Below the pieces are notes generated by a model. It saw only the letters and a list, made by a program, of their open reading frames with translations. It had not been told where the DNA came from and made no database searches. Of a DNA stretch of 64,000 nucleotides, positions 1 to 11,498 are shown piece by piece. Origin of the DNA: Stenogyne calaminthoides (taxonomy: Eukaryota > Streptophyta > Magnoliopsida > Lamiales > Lamiaceae); NCBI GenBank assembly GCA_037126765.1, contig JBBCBC010000034.1, positions 15,064,691 through 15,128,690 of the forward strand. The letters run 5' to 3'. The position numbers were made by a program, and so were the translations under genes. The number at the start of each line of letters is the position of its first letter. Position 1 is the first letter of the stretch.

Positions 1-415
1 TCAATCATATAGACATTTTCTTTCATAGGCAAATTTTCCTAGGAAATGTAATTTATAGATAAATTTATTTGTAGACCATTTTTAAACTACCAATATAATT
101 GTCTACGTAAATGTAAACTGTCAAGGAATTATCTGTGCAGGTAATTTGTTTGCCTACGGAAAATAAAAATGCACAGTCAGTTTGTTTGTAGGTAATTTGT
201 TTGCTAGAAAATTATTTGTGTAGGTAATTTAAGGAGAATAATTTTGTAGGAAAATATAGGTAATTTACTTTTTGGGTATACTGAATATAATTTTACTATA
301 GGTAATTTTACTTTAGGTAAATTACCTATATAATTTAAGGACAATTTAAGGACAATACTTTGTGGAAAATATAGTATACTGAATTAATATAGGTAATCTA
401 CACGGAATTTATTTT
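1..415 (-). repeat. CACTA-derived MITE fragment, cut by the window edge
   Basis: This stretch repeats short blocks such as GTAGGTAATTTGTTTGCC and CTACGGAAA. In reverse orientation they match the interior of the 429-bp element at 4063-4491, which has TTCCGTAGGCAAACTTACC. It is therefore a diverged, oppositely oriented member of that family. One end lies outside the window, so no terminal repeat pair or target duplication can be checked. Confidence 0.55.
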
Positions 416-1127
416 ACATTCATTCACCACCCACCCTTTTGATTTGACACAATGGGGAAGTATTGAAGAAAATACAAATTTATGTGCTTTCATAAAAAAA
501 ATAATTGATGGAGGTCTAGTTTAGGTATTTCATTATATTTCATGTAATCCTAAATCATAATCTATGATGTATTAATCGTACAAGAAGAATAAAGAAAAAT
601 CTCCTAGTCTGGTGTGTCCCCAAATTAACATAGTCATTTCTAACAAATTTGGTCAACAAATATGTTGTCTTTGTTTCTGCATATACTGTCCAAACATCGA
701 ATTCTTATGACCCAATGGTCTTATTGTAACTTATATTAGTGTATACATATTTGACTTGTTATGGAATAGATGTCTTCTAATTCAATCTCTATACACTTAG
801 TTTCTTGAAATTTTCTGTATCTACAATTTCATGGCTCAATATAGTATGTATTTGGTTCATTTGTTTGAACATTCAATTAAGTGGATCTTTGCCAAAAAAA
901 AAAAAAAAAGAATAATTGATCCCAAAAAAAAAAAAAAGTGAGAGAGAAAAAGGAAGGCAAGGAAAGAACAAGAAACGATGATGCCTTTTTCTGTGTGAAA
1001 GACTGGATGGGACCATTTATTAGAGCAATGGAGACTTGAGATTGAAAAATTGGACCAGTATAATGGCGAAACAACTATATATTTAGAAAAAAGAATATTT
1101 AGTAGATTAAAACAGAGAGAAAAAGAA
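416..1127. other. Unassigned AT-rich intergenic DNA
   Basis: No gene is seen on either strand. The stretch contains two A-runs near 894-936, and the only open frame over it is a phenylalanine-rich antisense reading of those runs. Confidence 0.6.
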
Positions 1128-1575
1128 CGGTCCCATAATTTTTCTGTAATCAGTTTTTCGTCTAAAAAAATTTAACTATCCAATTTTGGTCCCCTAACTA
1201 TCTCAATTGTCCAATTGTGATCTCATTTTAGTGGGAAAATAAAAATTGTCATTTTCGTGATGCGCAAGTCACATATCGATTAAAATTGCAGATTTTCGAG
1301 CTCGTAGCTGTCGTGGACACTAGCTATTAAAAGAAAAGTTTATTTTTCTAAAAAATTAGAAAGAACAAGATAATTTCTCCTAAGAGCGGAAAAAATGAAT
1401 TTTTAAAGTCCACATCAACTACGAACTCGGGAAACCTCAATTTTAATCGACGCGTGACTTGCGCGTGATAAAAAAAGACAAAATTTTATATTTTTCGACA
1501 AAAATGAGATCAAAATTGGATAGTAAAAAGTTTTTTTGGACGAAAAATGAATTACAGGAAAGGTACGTGACAAAA
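1128..1575. repeat. Foldback (long inverted repeat) element
   Basis: The two halves are imperfect reverse complements of about 215 bp each. The left arm (GGTCCCATAATTTTTCTGTAAT, then ACTATCCAATTTTGGTC and GATGCGCAAGTCAC) is matched by the right arm read backwards (CCTGTAATTCATTTTTCGTCC, ACTATCCAATTTTGATC, CGCGCAAGTCACGCG). The arms meet near 1345 with almost no spacer, which is the form of a non-autonomous foldback element, perhaps Mutator-related. I did not find a clear target duplication. Confidence 0.65.
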
Positions 1576-1908
1576 AAAACTTTTTTTCTAATTAAAACAA
1601 GTTAATTACATCTAAATGTAGATATAATGCACGTACAAAGATAAAAGTAGATAAAATCTCTCAATAGTTTTTAACTAGGTGCAAAAATTCTATCTGAATT
1701 TGATGCAAGGACAACAAAAGTATCCGTTGACTGTGGATGCCATAATTCAAAGCCTTTTTGGTTCATAAGCTAGCCTTGCCTTGTGTCCCTCACAAACACA
1801 GCATTAAGTATAAACTCTTTGTTAATCTTCACCGGGAAGATTTTTCTTAGATCCAAAAACCATTAAATTAAATTTGTTACAACTTCATATCGGGCTAAAA
1901 CACTAAGG

Positions 1909-2291
1909 ATTTGTTTGGTTAAGCTTATTATAAACATCTTATAAGCTTTAACATTTTATAAGTTGTTTTAAGAGCTTATAAGATATAATTTTTAAGTAGC
2001 TTATAAGTTGTTAAAATGTTTGGTTAATAGAACTTATAAGTTCTTTAATAGTTTTTTTTTTTTTTTAATTTCGAAAATATTTTTTTTTTGGAAAAAAAAA
2101 AAGGCCGGTTTGAGTTGAATTCGGGTCGAGATGGGTTGAAAAGAGTAGAGCTTATATAATTTTTGTTTTTGGAGCTTGTAAACTTTATTTTTTTTTTTTA
2201 AAGATCTTATAAGATGTTATTTTGCCAAACAAAATTAAGGAGATTATAAGCTGTTTTAAAGAGCTTATAAGTCGTGCCAAACGTGCCCTAA
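1909..2291. repeat. hAT-like MITE, imperfect
   Basis: The ends resemble each other in inverse orientation: the left has AAGGATTTGTTTGGTTAAGCTTAT, and the right read backwards has TTAGGGCACGTTTGGCACG followed by ACTTATAAGC. The interior is rich in repeated CTTATAAG motifs. No coding sequence is present. The superfamily is inferred from the look of the ends only. Confidence 0.5.
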
Positions 2292-3213
2292 AAAAAGACG
2301 TTAAGTTAATGATCAATTAGACCGGCAGGACTCAACTAAAATGCTATCCTAAATTTATTGTTGTCACTCTAATGTAGATGAATTACAATTTTTACACATT
2401 AGGCATTCATGAAAGATGAAATGTTTTCTATTTTATAGAAAATTTTAATAGCTCAATAGCCCAACTCGTAATACAAACTCATATTTCATGATCCCTGTTG
2501 CTGGTGGTCAAATCATGGATGCGATCAGCAATTCATGGGTCTTCCCTAGACCTGGTTCTATGATTTTAGACCCCCCACAAAAGTTAAATCCCTTACCTTT
2601 GTTGCTCTGTTATCAGCTTCCAAAATTCTTTAACAAAAAGCATTTGGAGCTTTAGAGATTTAAATTTTCATGAAACAGGATGAACATTTCTAAATCGGAT
2701 ATACTCCCTAAAGCCTAAGGTTCGATTAATGGATAAAAACGCAAGACTTATTATTCTCAAAAGGTCATTAATAATCCTGACATTTTATAATTTATTTCAA
2801 CAAAAAAAAAAAAAATTTATCAAATTGAAAAATATCGGAATGTGAGGATGAAAGTCATATCACATCCAAATAAATATGAACAATTGAACACTACCAAATG
2901 GTAGTCCAAACCAACTTTAAAAAATGTTCACAGGTCACCAAAAAAATAAAATTAAAAAATGTAACGTATTAAAATTAAATAACAAATCCTATAATTAATA
3001 TCTCGTCATAGAAACTAATTTTAATTCTAAATATTCTACTAAGCTATATCCTACATCATCCATTCATTGATGTCTCTGCAAGCAAGAACACCACCGTACC
3101 TCGTTCATATCACTTCCCACATCTACCCCCCTCCTCTCGAATTTTAATTATGAATGATATATAACACAATAAGTTTCGCGCTCCTTGAAATGTAATCTTG
3201 GATCTGTAATGAC
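2292..3213. other. Unassigned DNA downstream of the transporter gene
   Basis: AT-rich sequence with no gene and no clear repeat structure. Because the transporter gene is on the minus strand, this stretch is downstream of its stop codon and should hold its 3' untranslated region. I could not place a poly(A) site. Confidence 0.55.
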
Positions 3214-6200
3214 CTAAACCGCCTTCTTACCATTATTTGGATCCATCTCAACTGCCCTGTAGTTTTTGTAGTATTTATTGCACAAATGTACAGTCTTTTT
3301 CACCAAGGATATAAATGGAGCATAACATATGAGAAAAGCGGAAGAATATGGAAAGATAGAAGTAATAGTCTGGGCATACCTTGAATAAACAATAAGTCCA
3401 AGCATAAATGTAGCAAAGGCCACAAAGTAGATCCAATCAACCTAAATAAGAGTGAATGATGGAAAATTTTAAAAAATTCAGTTATTATAAATAATATAGT
3501 AGTCTTGATTTCTTTTGCTTTAAATTCTGAGTTATTCCAGACCTTTTCATGATACACAAAGATTCGAATTAGAGCAAGCCAGATATTGGAAGTGAATAAT
3601 GACAACTTTATCCTTCTTGACCCACATATCTACGTACAAGGAAACAATTGCATGATACGTCAAATACAGCCCGGGTAATCATTTATATAAAAGTAGGATG
3701 AAATAATCGAAAAATATATATAGATTAAGAGTAAAAGGCCTAACTAAAATAAAAATAGTAGGTACCTTGACAAAGAGAGGAAGTCCTGAGCAAAGTAAAA
3801 AGAAGGCTAAAGAAAATCCGATAAAAAGAAATATCTGCACAAAAAGGAAAACATGATATCAAGTTAACTCCTTCTATTTCAATTGTGTTGAAATATAATA
3901 TTAGGAGGAAATTTATATATAGTTACCGTCTCAGATGAGGAGATAATAAATTTGAATTTATTGCGTTCAATTATGGCTCTGGATGCATGTCATATTAAAG
4001 AAGTAACATTCATAAATATAAATCTTAATTAAATTAGCTTGAATAAATCAATTACTCCCTCACACTACAAGAAAATGAAGAATTGCCTACGAAAATGTTC
4101 AAATGGCTACGAAATTTGCCTACGAAAATTATTTGGTCCTTAAAAAGTAAGAATTGCCTACGATTTGTCTACCAATTTTTAGAATATTTTTTGTAAAAAA
4201 TACCTACAAAAACAATTTCCTAGGTAAACAAATTACCTACGAGCAATCTACCTATACATTTGTAATTTCCGTAGGCAAACTTACCTACACAAATAATTTT
4301 CTAGGCAATTTACATTTCGGTATACAATTATATTTGTAGTTTTAAAATAGTCTATATAATTAGAAAATTTTGTAGGAAAGTCGTAGGCAAACCTTACTAT
4401 TTAAGGACAAATTATATTCGTTGGAAATTTCATAGGTATACTGGAAAGATATTGAAAAATTTCCTAGGCAATGCACTATTTTCTTGTACTGTCAATCCAA
4501 TTTCATTATTCCCATTTCTTAGAGCTCATGTTTAAAGAATTTAGTAGTTTATATATAAAGTAAATAAAATAGAGTAAAAAATAGATAAGTAGAGTGAGAT
4601 AAAGTAGTGTGGGTAATGACTATTTTCAAAAAGGGAAATGAGAAAAAAATTCGACAACCTAAAAAGGGAATTGTGAATAATGATTTTTCAAAGAGTGGAT
4701 ACATTCTTGGAGCAGTTAAAATTACACCAAAAATTCCCAGGAAGGCCAAGCATTCCAACTTATCAGCCTTTTTAAAAAAGACCTCCTGCAAAATATGAGA
4801 ATTTCAACTTTAGAAATGTCATCAGATTACAATATTGGTTAATTTAAACATACAATTAAGGACATATGTTGGAAATATCAAGATTCATAACAACTTGCCT
4901 GATAAACATTGCTAACACCATAAAGTGTCGCCCCAATAAGAATAAGCAGATCACCTTTAAGAGGGTTGATACCACCTTAAATAACATAATCACAAAACAA
5001 AGTATTTTAATTGAATAATAATTTGAGGAGTTTCCTTGAAACTTGTTCACATTATGAAAATAATATCATTACAATTATAAACTAATGTCATAACATTTAT
5101 CAACTGATATTATTACATTTGTAGACTAATATCATAACATATTTAAACTGATACCATAGTCTTTATGTATGTTTAAATGTTATGGTATTAGTTTTTAAAA
5201 ATAATTGTATCAGTGAATGAATGTTAAGATATTAGTATAAATTCAATTTCATACGACGAACAATTGTTTCACAGGAGAGATTGTTTAAGTTGTCTAAGTC
5301 GAGAGAGATAGAGAGTCCTCAAATTAAATTACTTACTTAACCCATCAGCAGAATGTAAGTCGGAGAAAATAACGGTCACAATACCAGTAACACAAATCGC
5401 TACACCAACCAACTTTTGTTGGGAAAATATTTGAAGTCCATATTTTACCTTCATGAACAACCAGGCGAGTAGCAGTTGACACGGTGTTGTCCAACTATTA
5501 AGAAGCCTAACACTTGTAAGAGAAGTGTAGTGGACTGCCTCAATTGCTGTCAAGTCAAAAACAAATTATATAACCATATATACCTTTCAATTGCATAATT
5601 AATTGTGTTTAATATGCTGAAAAACAACACAATATTGCAACTTACCTAAATATTTGGCTAGCACATCAAACAAAGCCAGCATGATATAGTGATACAATTT
5701 GGTCTGCTCAGAGAAATGGAGGGATATAGTTAATCTTGTAAATGTAATTCAATATCATGCTAAAATATGAACGAGGTCAAAGCAGAGTTAGATAATAAAC
5801 AGATAAGAATAACTAACAAATATACTTGCACCATTGATGCACATGAATATTATAATTTGTTTATTTATTGCACCATTGATGCACATGCTCCTCAAATTCT
5901 CTAACTTATTTAATCACTGCAAGAAAATGAAAACTTGTCTTCGAAAATTTTCAAATGACTTTTCCTACAAAAATAATTTGATTTTTAAAAAGTGAGGGTT
6001 ACCTACTATTTGCCTACTAAATTTTAGAACCTGGGCAAATAAACTACCTACAAGCTATCGATCTGTACATTTATAATTTCCGTAGACAAACTTACTTACA
6101 CAAATACTCTAACTTATTTAATCACTACAAAAAAAAAAAAAAACTTGTCTTCGAAAATTTTCAAATGACTTTTTCTACAAAAATAATTTGATTTTTAAAA

Positions 6201-6961
6201 AGTGAGGGTTACCTACGATTTGTCTACTAAATTTTAGAACCTGGGCAAATAAACTACCTACAAGCTATATATCGATCTGTACATTTATAATTTCCGTAGG
6301 CAAACTTACTTACACAAATAATTTTCTAGGCAATTTACATTTCGTAAATAATTATATTTGTAATTTAAAAATAACATATATAATAGAAATTTTTTTAGGC
6401 AAATTGTAGGTAAGTCTTACTAACTATTTAAGGATGAAATTGTCTTCGTTGGAAATTTCGTAGTCATGTTGAAAAAATATTGAAAAATTTCGAAGGTAAT
6501 ACACTTATTCTCTTGTATTGAATTAACATGAAATTAACGAAGAATTTAATCTAAATTCTATTGAAACGTATTAGAGAACAATTAATGGGCGTGTGGTTAA
6601 TTTGTTCACCTTGGGACGTTGTCTTCTGTAAAGCATGATGCCTCCATACACCAATGCCAAGAGCACATAAGTCAAAAAACACTGTGAACATGGTGCATTA
6701 ATTCCTACGATTGAGAGACAAAATAGTAAAAGACAATTAATTAATACTTAATTTGGCGACAGAAAAAGCTAACAAATTCGAAATATAGATAAGCAATAAT
6801 CAAAATATTTAACATAGAAAAAAGAAAAGAATAAGAAAACCTTTAGTTGCAAGTTTCGAAGATGAATATAGAGCAAAAGTGGTCGAAAGAGAGAGAAGCT
6901 GTCCCAAAGCAAGGGGCAGCACTGTAGATTTTGTACACATATCCTCCCACTTTTTCGCCAT
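3214..6961 (-). CDS. SLC35F/DUF914-type solute carrier, ten exons
   Basis: Encodes a multi-pass membrane protein of the drug/metabolite transporter superfamily (SLC35F, DUF914). Plant substrates of this group are not well defined. Exons read on the minus strand at 6841-6961, 6610-6704, 5646-5703, 5337-5546, 4899-4975, about 4659-4785, 3766-3834, 3543-3629, 3380-3441 and 3214-3256, giving about 315 residues. Family blocks are clear: LCSQCFLTYVLLALVYGG-like second exon, YTSLTSVRLLNSWTTPCQLL, VAICVTGIVTVIFSD, NPLKGDLLILIGATLYGVSN, KKADKLECLAFLGIFG, LSLFTSNIWLALIRIFVYHE and VDWIYFVAFATFMLGLIVYS. Phases agree across all junctions except exon 6 to 7, where the visible donor gives phase 1 but exon 7 needs phase 0. 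Intron 5 has a GC donor. The start is the ATG of MAKKWEDM. The gene may be functional or slightly damaged at exon 6. Confidence 0.85.
4063..4491. mobile_element. CACTA-type MITE inside a transporter intron
   Basis: A 429-bp non-coding element that starts CACTACAAGAAAAT and ends ATTTTCTTGTACTG, a near-perfect inverted pair. It is flanked on both sides by TCA (4060-4062 and 4492-4494), the 3-bp duplication expected for CACTA elements. The interior is built of repeated GCCTACGA and ACCTAC motifs. It lies in intron 6 of the transporter gene. Confidence 0.8.
5908..6520. mobile_element. Related CACTA-type MITE with an internal duplication
   Basis: Shares the interior of the 4063-4491 element (TTTCCGTAGGCAAACTTAC, GGCAATTTACATTTCG) and starts with degraded CACTGCAAGAAAATG / CACTACAAAAAA ends, closing near TTATTCTCTTGTATTG. 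The first 210 bp occur twice in tandem (about 5907-6105 and 6113-6315), including the flanking CTCTAACTTATTTAATCA, so the duplication happened after insertion. It lies in intron 2 of the transporter gene. Confidence 0.65.
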
Positions 6962-7042
6962 TTAATTTCTTTCTATGATTTTCGTAAGGGTTAATACGCT
7001 CTGTAACATGTTATAATGTACACGTCCCTATGTGTATTTATG

Positions 7043-7225
7043 AGAGAAAAGAATAAGAAAACCTTTAGTTGCAAGTTTCGAAGATGAATATAGAGCAAAA
7101 GTGGTCGAAAGAGAGAGAAGCTGTCCCAAAGCAAGGGGCAGCACTGTAGATTTTGTACACATATCCTCCCACTTTTTTCGCCATTTAAATGATTTTCGTA
7201 AGGGCTAATACGCTCTGTAACATGA
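7043..7225 (-). pseudogene. Tandem duplicate of transporter exon 1, frameshifted
   Basis: This repeats 6822-7013 with an offset of 222-223 bp and covers all of exon 1, its splice donor and about 50 bp of upstream sequence. The copy has one extra T in the run after the start codon (six instead of five in plus orientation), so its reading frame leaves the transporter frame after three codons. A 9-bp deletion follows the ATG on the upstream side. It therefore cannot replace exon 1, but it lies in the likely promoter or leader of the gene. Confidence 0.85.
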
Positions 7226-7610
7226 ACGGTGTATTTAAATTCGCCTCATCTAAAATATAATCTATTTATTTAATAATATAATATACAATTTAAATGGGCA
7301 AGTCTTTCCACGAATTGAACCCATTGGCTCGAAATCTTTATAAAAATATATATATAATATTTATTTAAATATATTTATATATATACAAGTATATAGGATA
7401 GATATATAAGAATTTCTGAAGAGAGATGAAAATAACGGAACTGAAGGACAAATCTATATAAAATATATATAATATAATATACACCTTGCAAGTCTGTCAC
7501 ATTCCAAATCTTAATATATATATATATATATATATCATACTGTATCTACTATCTTTACCGCACAACAACAAAAAATTATACTAGCTTGTATTTTTTTAAT
7601 ATATATATAG
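7226..7610. other. AT-rich spacer with a TA microsatellite
   Basis: No gene is seen. The stretch includes a run of TA dinucleotides at about 7514-7536 and other ATAT-rich blocks. It lies just upstream of the transporter gene and its exon-1 duplicate. Confidence 0.6.
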
Positions 7611-8153
7611 ACAGTTTTGATATGGAGATAACGTGTGGTCACCTTATAGAGCCCAATTGATGATTTGACTTTTCACCTCAGCTTATTACCTAATTAAATA
7701 ATTTAAATTAATTTTAAAAAAAAACCTACACCCTAAAACCTAACTCATGAACACTGAACTATGACCCATTTGGGCAGGGTGAACCATGAACCACTCGGAC
7801 AGAGTGAACCTTGAACCACTCGGGTCGAGTTTGGATCCGTAATTTAATTTAAATTATTTAATTAGTGCAAAGCGATATTTTTTCCAAAATTTAATTTAAA
7901 TTATTTAATTAAGTAAATTAAATTACGGATCTGAACCCGACCCGAGTGGTTTATGGTTCACTCTGCCCGAGTGGTTCATGGTTCACTCGGCCCGAATGGG
8001 TCATGGTTTAAGGTTCATGATTTAGATTTTAGGGTGTAAGATTTTTTTCAAAATTAATTTAAATTATTTAAATAGATAATAAGTTGAGGTGGAAAGTCAA
8101 ATAATCAATTGGGCTCCATAAGGTGACCACTCGTGGTCTCCATACCAAAACTC
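7611..8153. mobile_element. Foldback element, Mutator-like, with 9-bp duplication
   Basis: Two arms of roughly 250 bp are reverse complements around a centre near 7885. The ends are ACAGTTTTGATATGGAGA and TCTCCATACCAAAACTC. The arms carry the phrases GAACCATGAACCACTCGG and CCGAGTGGTTCATGGTTC. TATATATAG flanks both ends (7602-7610 and 8154-8162). A 9-bp duplication and long inverted ends suggest a Mutator-like MITE, but the duplicated sequence is low-complexity and could match by chance. A diverged relative lies near 49440-49690. Confidence 0.7.
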
Positions 8154-8162
8154 TATATATAG

Positions 8163-8523
8163 ATACCCCAATTATATAAATTTTATTAAATTTTTAAAAA
8201 AAGTTAAAATTTATATTACAAAATAAATTAGATAAAAAAATTTTAATGTCCCAATTTTTCCACATTTCAGTATAATTAATGCATAGAGTTGTATTAGTAA
8301 ATAAATTAAAAAAGCACCCTGTAAAAATAAGTTTATATAATTGAAACATTTTAGTATAATTAATGCATGTAACAATAAAATTAACTAATTAAAATATTTT
8401 ATTATAATTAATGCATGTAATTATATTATAAGTAAATGAATTAGAAAAATTACCCCATATAATTGGAACATAAAAAAAACCTTATATAATTAGAACGGAA
8501 ATATAATTAGAACAAAAGAAGTA
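8163..8523. other. AT-rich spacer
   Basis: No gene. The phrase AATTAATGCATGTAA recurs three times between about 8270 and 8420, suggesting a short diverged repeat. Confidence 0.5.
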
Positions 8524-8761
8524 CTCCCTCCGTCCCAAAAGACTTAGCACACTTACTTTTTGCTCGTGTTTTTGCGTGCGAGTTGTTTATTAGTATTTGA
8601 AATAATAAAATGACTTTTAAAGTGGGGTATGATAGTCTTACCCCTCCTCTGTCATATGCATTTCTTAAAATTAATTTAACATTTCAAATAGTAATAAAAA
8701 ACTAGCTCGCTAAAATACGAGCGGAACAGTAACTGTGCAAAGTCTTCCGGGACGGAGGGAG
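8524..8761. mobile_element. Stowaway-like MITE
   Basis: A 238-bp element beginning CTCCCTCCGTCCC and ending GGGACGGAGGGAG, flanked on both sides by TA (8522-8523, 8762-8763). Terminal repeats of this sequence with TA duplications are typical of Stowaway (Tc1/mariner) MITEs in plants. It has no coding capacity. Confidence 0.9.
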
Positions 8762-8799
8762 TATAATGTTTGTCGTGCGTAAAAATAGATAGATACAAT

Positions 8800-9292
8800 G
8801 ATAAAGTCTTGTATGCATCTCGGTGCATCGTACACTCATAAATGTATTTTAGAAAAATTGTGCAACTTGTTAAATTAAAAAGCGCAACTTATTTATATTA
8901 AATTGTGCAACTACTAACATGGAAAAATAATTACACAATTCTGTTTAAATAAGTTGCACTTTTCAGTATAACACTTTGCACGATTCTAAAATGTATTATG
9001 AATTGAGTAGGTCTCATGTGCACCCGGGTGCACCGTGCATTCATAGTGCATTTTAGAAGCGTGCAATTATACAAAACAGAAACATGCAACTATTTCAAAC
9101 AGAAGCATGCAACTATGTTCCCATATTAACAGTTGCACTTTTCTTTGTAAATAAATCGCACTTTTCAATATAATAAGTTTTACACTTTTAAAATGCACTA
9201 TGAGTGCACGCCTACAAGGTGCACTCGGGTGCATACAAGATCTAACTTTATGAATGTACAGTGCACTGAATGCACATGAGACCCAATCCAAT
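8800..9292. repeat. Inverted-repeat family with GGTGCAC motifs
   Basis: The stretch holds two related inverted units. GGTCTCATGTGCACCCGGGTGCACC near 9010 is answered by TGCACATGAGACC near 9270, and both flank repeats of TTGCAC and GCAACT. The same phrases recur near 56880-56925 (GAGTGCACGGTGCAATTGG, GGAGACCC), so it is a dispersed family. No coding sequence. Confidence 0.5.
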
Positions 9293-9313
9293 CAGATATA
9301 ATACATATCCACA

Positions 9314-10255
9314 TCCATACTATTTTAAAAAGTCACTTGACTTTGAGAAATATTTTTGGACGACTTTGCCCCTCTAATAGTTTAAATTGTGCAAATTAGA
9401 ACCTAATTTAAGTTGTGAAAATTAAGTCCTACTAACACTAAATACAAACGGACGGTTATTTTACCATTTGATGAGAAATGTCGTAACAATCTCATCTCAA
9501 ATGAAGGTAAGGGGAGCGACGAGCAATGGGGCGCAGAGCACGGCGGCGAGCGCGCTTGGGACGGTATGACGCGGTGACGGTTGCAGCCTACAGATTGGTG
9601 AGACGAGCACAACAGTGCACGATGGTGAAAACGCTTGCGGAGTGGAGGGCGCGCGCGGCGACAACGTCGGAACTCGAACGGTTGCGGCGACAGATAATAT
9701 GAAAGTGAATGAATTTGAAAAGTTAGGGTTATTGAAATATGGAGTTAAAGGAAATGACATGAATTCTGTAAATGGAAGCAAAATGGTAATGAATCATTCT
9801 TGATGAACTATAATTTTACTCAAGAGTCAAACTTTATTCTGAATTCCTGTTAGTTTTCGTACTGCTAATGGTTTTCCAACATCGCTTGAGAGAGGAGGGT
9901 GTGGCGAACGATGGCAGAACTCGAACGGTTGTGGGGTGTTCGTTTGACATGTTCTATTTTTTCATAATCATGAGTTTGCATTTTGCAGTTTCTCAATGGA
10001 TCAAACCGCTTTGTTTCTATGCTCTGTTTCAATCCAGGGCAAGTCAATTTGCGTCTGGTAATTGTCGAGAATTCCGCCAGATTTCATTTCTTTTATGGAG
10101 AAATATTCAAGAATGTTTAATGAATTCTCAAGGACTCATATATATAGGAGAAGAGTAGCTTAAATCTGTTGTAGTCATAATAATCACTCAGCAGCCATAT
10201 GGCAAAGGGCGATGGCGTGGCAAATGGTGATGACATGGCGGCTAGAACCACAGGA
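9314..10255. other. Unassigned stretch; possible Helitron 5' end and an LTR fragment
   Basis: At 9313 an A precedes TCCATACTATTTTAAAAAG, which resembles a plant Helitron 5' terminus (A|TC). A GC-rich block follows at about 9505-9690, and the phrase AACTCGAACGGTTG occurs twice (about 9670 and 9917). Between about 10050 and 10160 the sequence matches part of the Copia LTR at 27506-29104 (TGAATTCTCAAG, CTCATATATATAGG, AGCTTAAATCT). The short open frames here do not resemble any protein I know. Confidence 0.4.
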
Positions 10256-10261
10256 ATTTCA

Positions 10262-11498
10262 TGTTGGAATATAGAGGCACGTAAACACGTAATACATGCG
10301 CAGCGGAATTAAATAGTTCACCAACAACAAACAATTAATTGCATAAACAGGTACGAATAATCATAACGAGAAATATTATAGTAATTCGATAGCAGATTTC
10401 TCAACTGCGGTATCCACGAAATCCCCGTGGACAGATTTGCACAGATTTGTAAGCGTTGAATCTGAGACGGAATTTGCTAGGGAAATTCATATTCTAGATT
10501 TTATGGAGAAACTAGGTTTTCTTGTTGTAGTAAATAATGAATCCCGGGATGTCATATATATAGGGAGAGACTGACTTAAATCCTAAGTCATCTTTATTAG
10601 GAAGATAATTCTTAATCTTGCAAAACAAATCTCAAAGATATGTTTTTCCCTATGGATATTTTCCTACAATAATATTCCATAATATTATTTGGGATTCCTA
10701 TTTAATTAAATCTAATTTAATTAAATAGTAATAATAATTAATTATAAATTAATATATTATTAATTCTCCATAAATTAAATATTAAATCCAATTTGACACT
10801 TAATCAACCAACTATAATCTGTACACGGGAGTTACTTGTTGTGTGACTCATTCATATATCGAGCGATTAGTCAAACTAACGGTCTTAATTGAACCCTAGA
10901 CAATAAATCAGACATTCTCAATATATGAGGTACATTGCAAGAAACGTGCAACTACCTGTAAATGAAACATGGGCTATTACGATTTCCTCATTTCATTCAC
11001 TCCATACATGTCGTGCGTATTGACATCAAGTCAAAGGAGTATCGCATTGCTCCCACTAATCGAGACACCCATAGACACATATAGTGGAACTACATCAAAC
11101 GGTTGCTCGGATGGGTATACCAATACCCTCTAAGGTATTTGTGCATCCATCAGGAGATACCTAGTATCTCGTAGTAAATGAGATCTTACTACACTCTCTA
11201 AAAGTATGATGCAGATCGCACACCAATCTCCATTGCATCATCAATATCTCATTCTTGATGATCTTTGATCGGAGCTATTTGAGAATCATGCTTAAGTCTT
11301 CTGAGTTCTCACATCTCAACAACAGCAGTGATTCAAGGGAACACAGATAAAGAACAAATGCAAACAATCAAACATAATATTCTAATAAGTGTAACACCAT
11401 ACATTTAATATTAAATAAACAATAATATTAAATCAACGCTGAATATTATCTGAGTGTTATATCCTTACAATAGATTGTCTCTAGGACACTAACACTAA
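10262..11498 (-). mobile_element. Copia 3' LTR, minus orientation
   Basis: Begins TGTTGGAATATAGAGGC and ends GGACACTAACACTAAAA in plus orientation. It matches the LTR at 27506-29104 along its length but lacks about 330 bp corresponding to roughly 28305-28610 there. Read on the minus strand it follows directly after an RNase H coding remnant and a purine-rich AAGTGTGAGATT tract, so it is the 3' LTR of a minus-oriented Copia element. The terminal TG is mutated at the internal end (CTAAAA rather than CTAACA). Confidence 0.8.

Noticed and set aside
9497..9803. Overlapping open frames on both strands near a GC-rich block
   Set aside because: Openness on both strands follows the base composition. 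No motif or splice structure supports a product.
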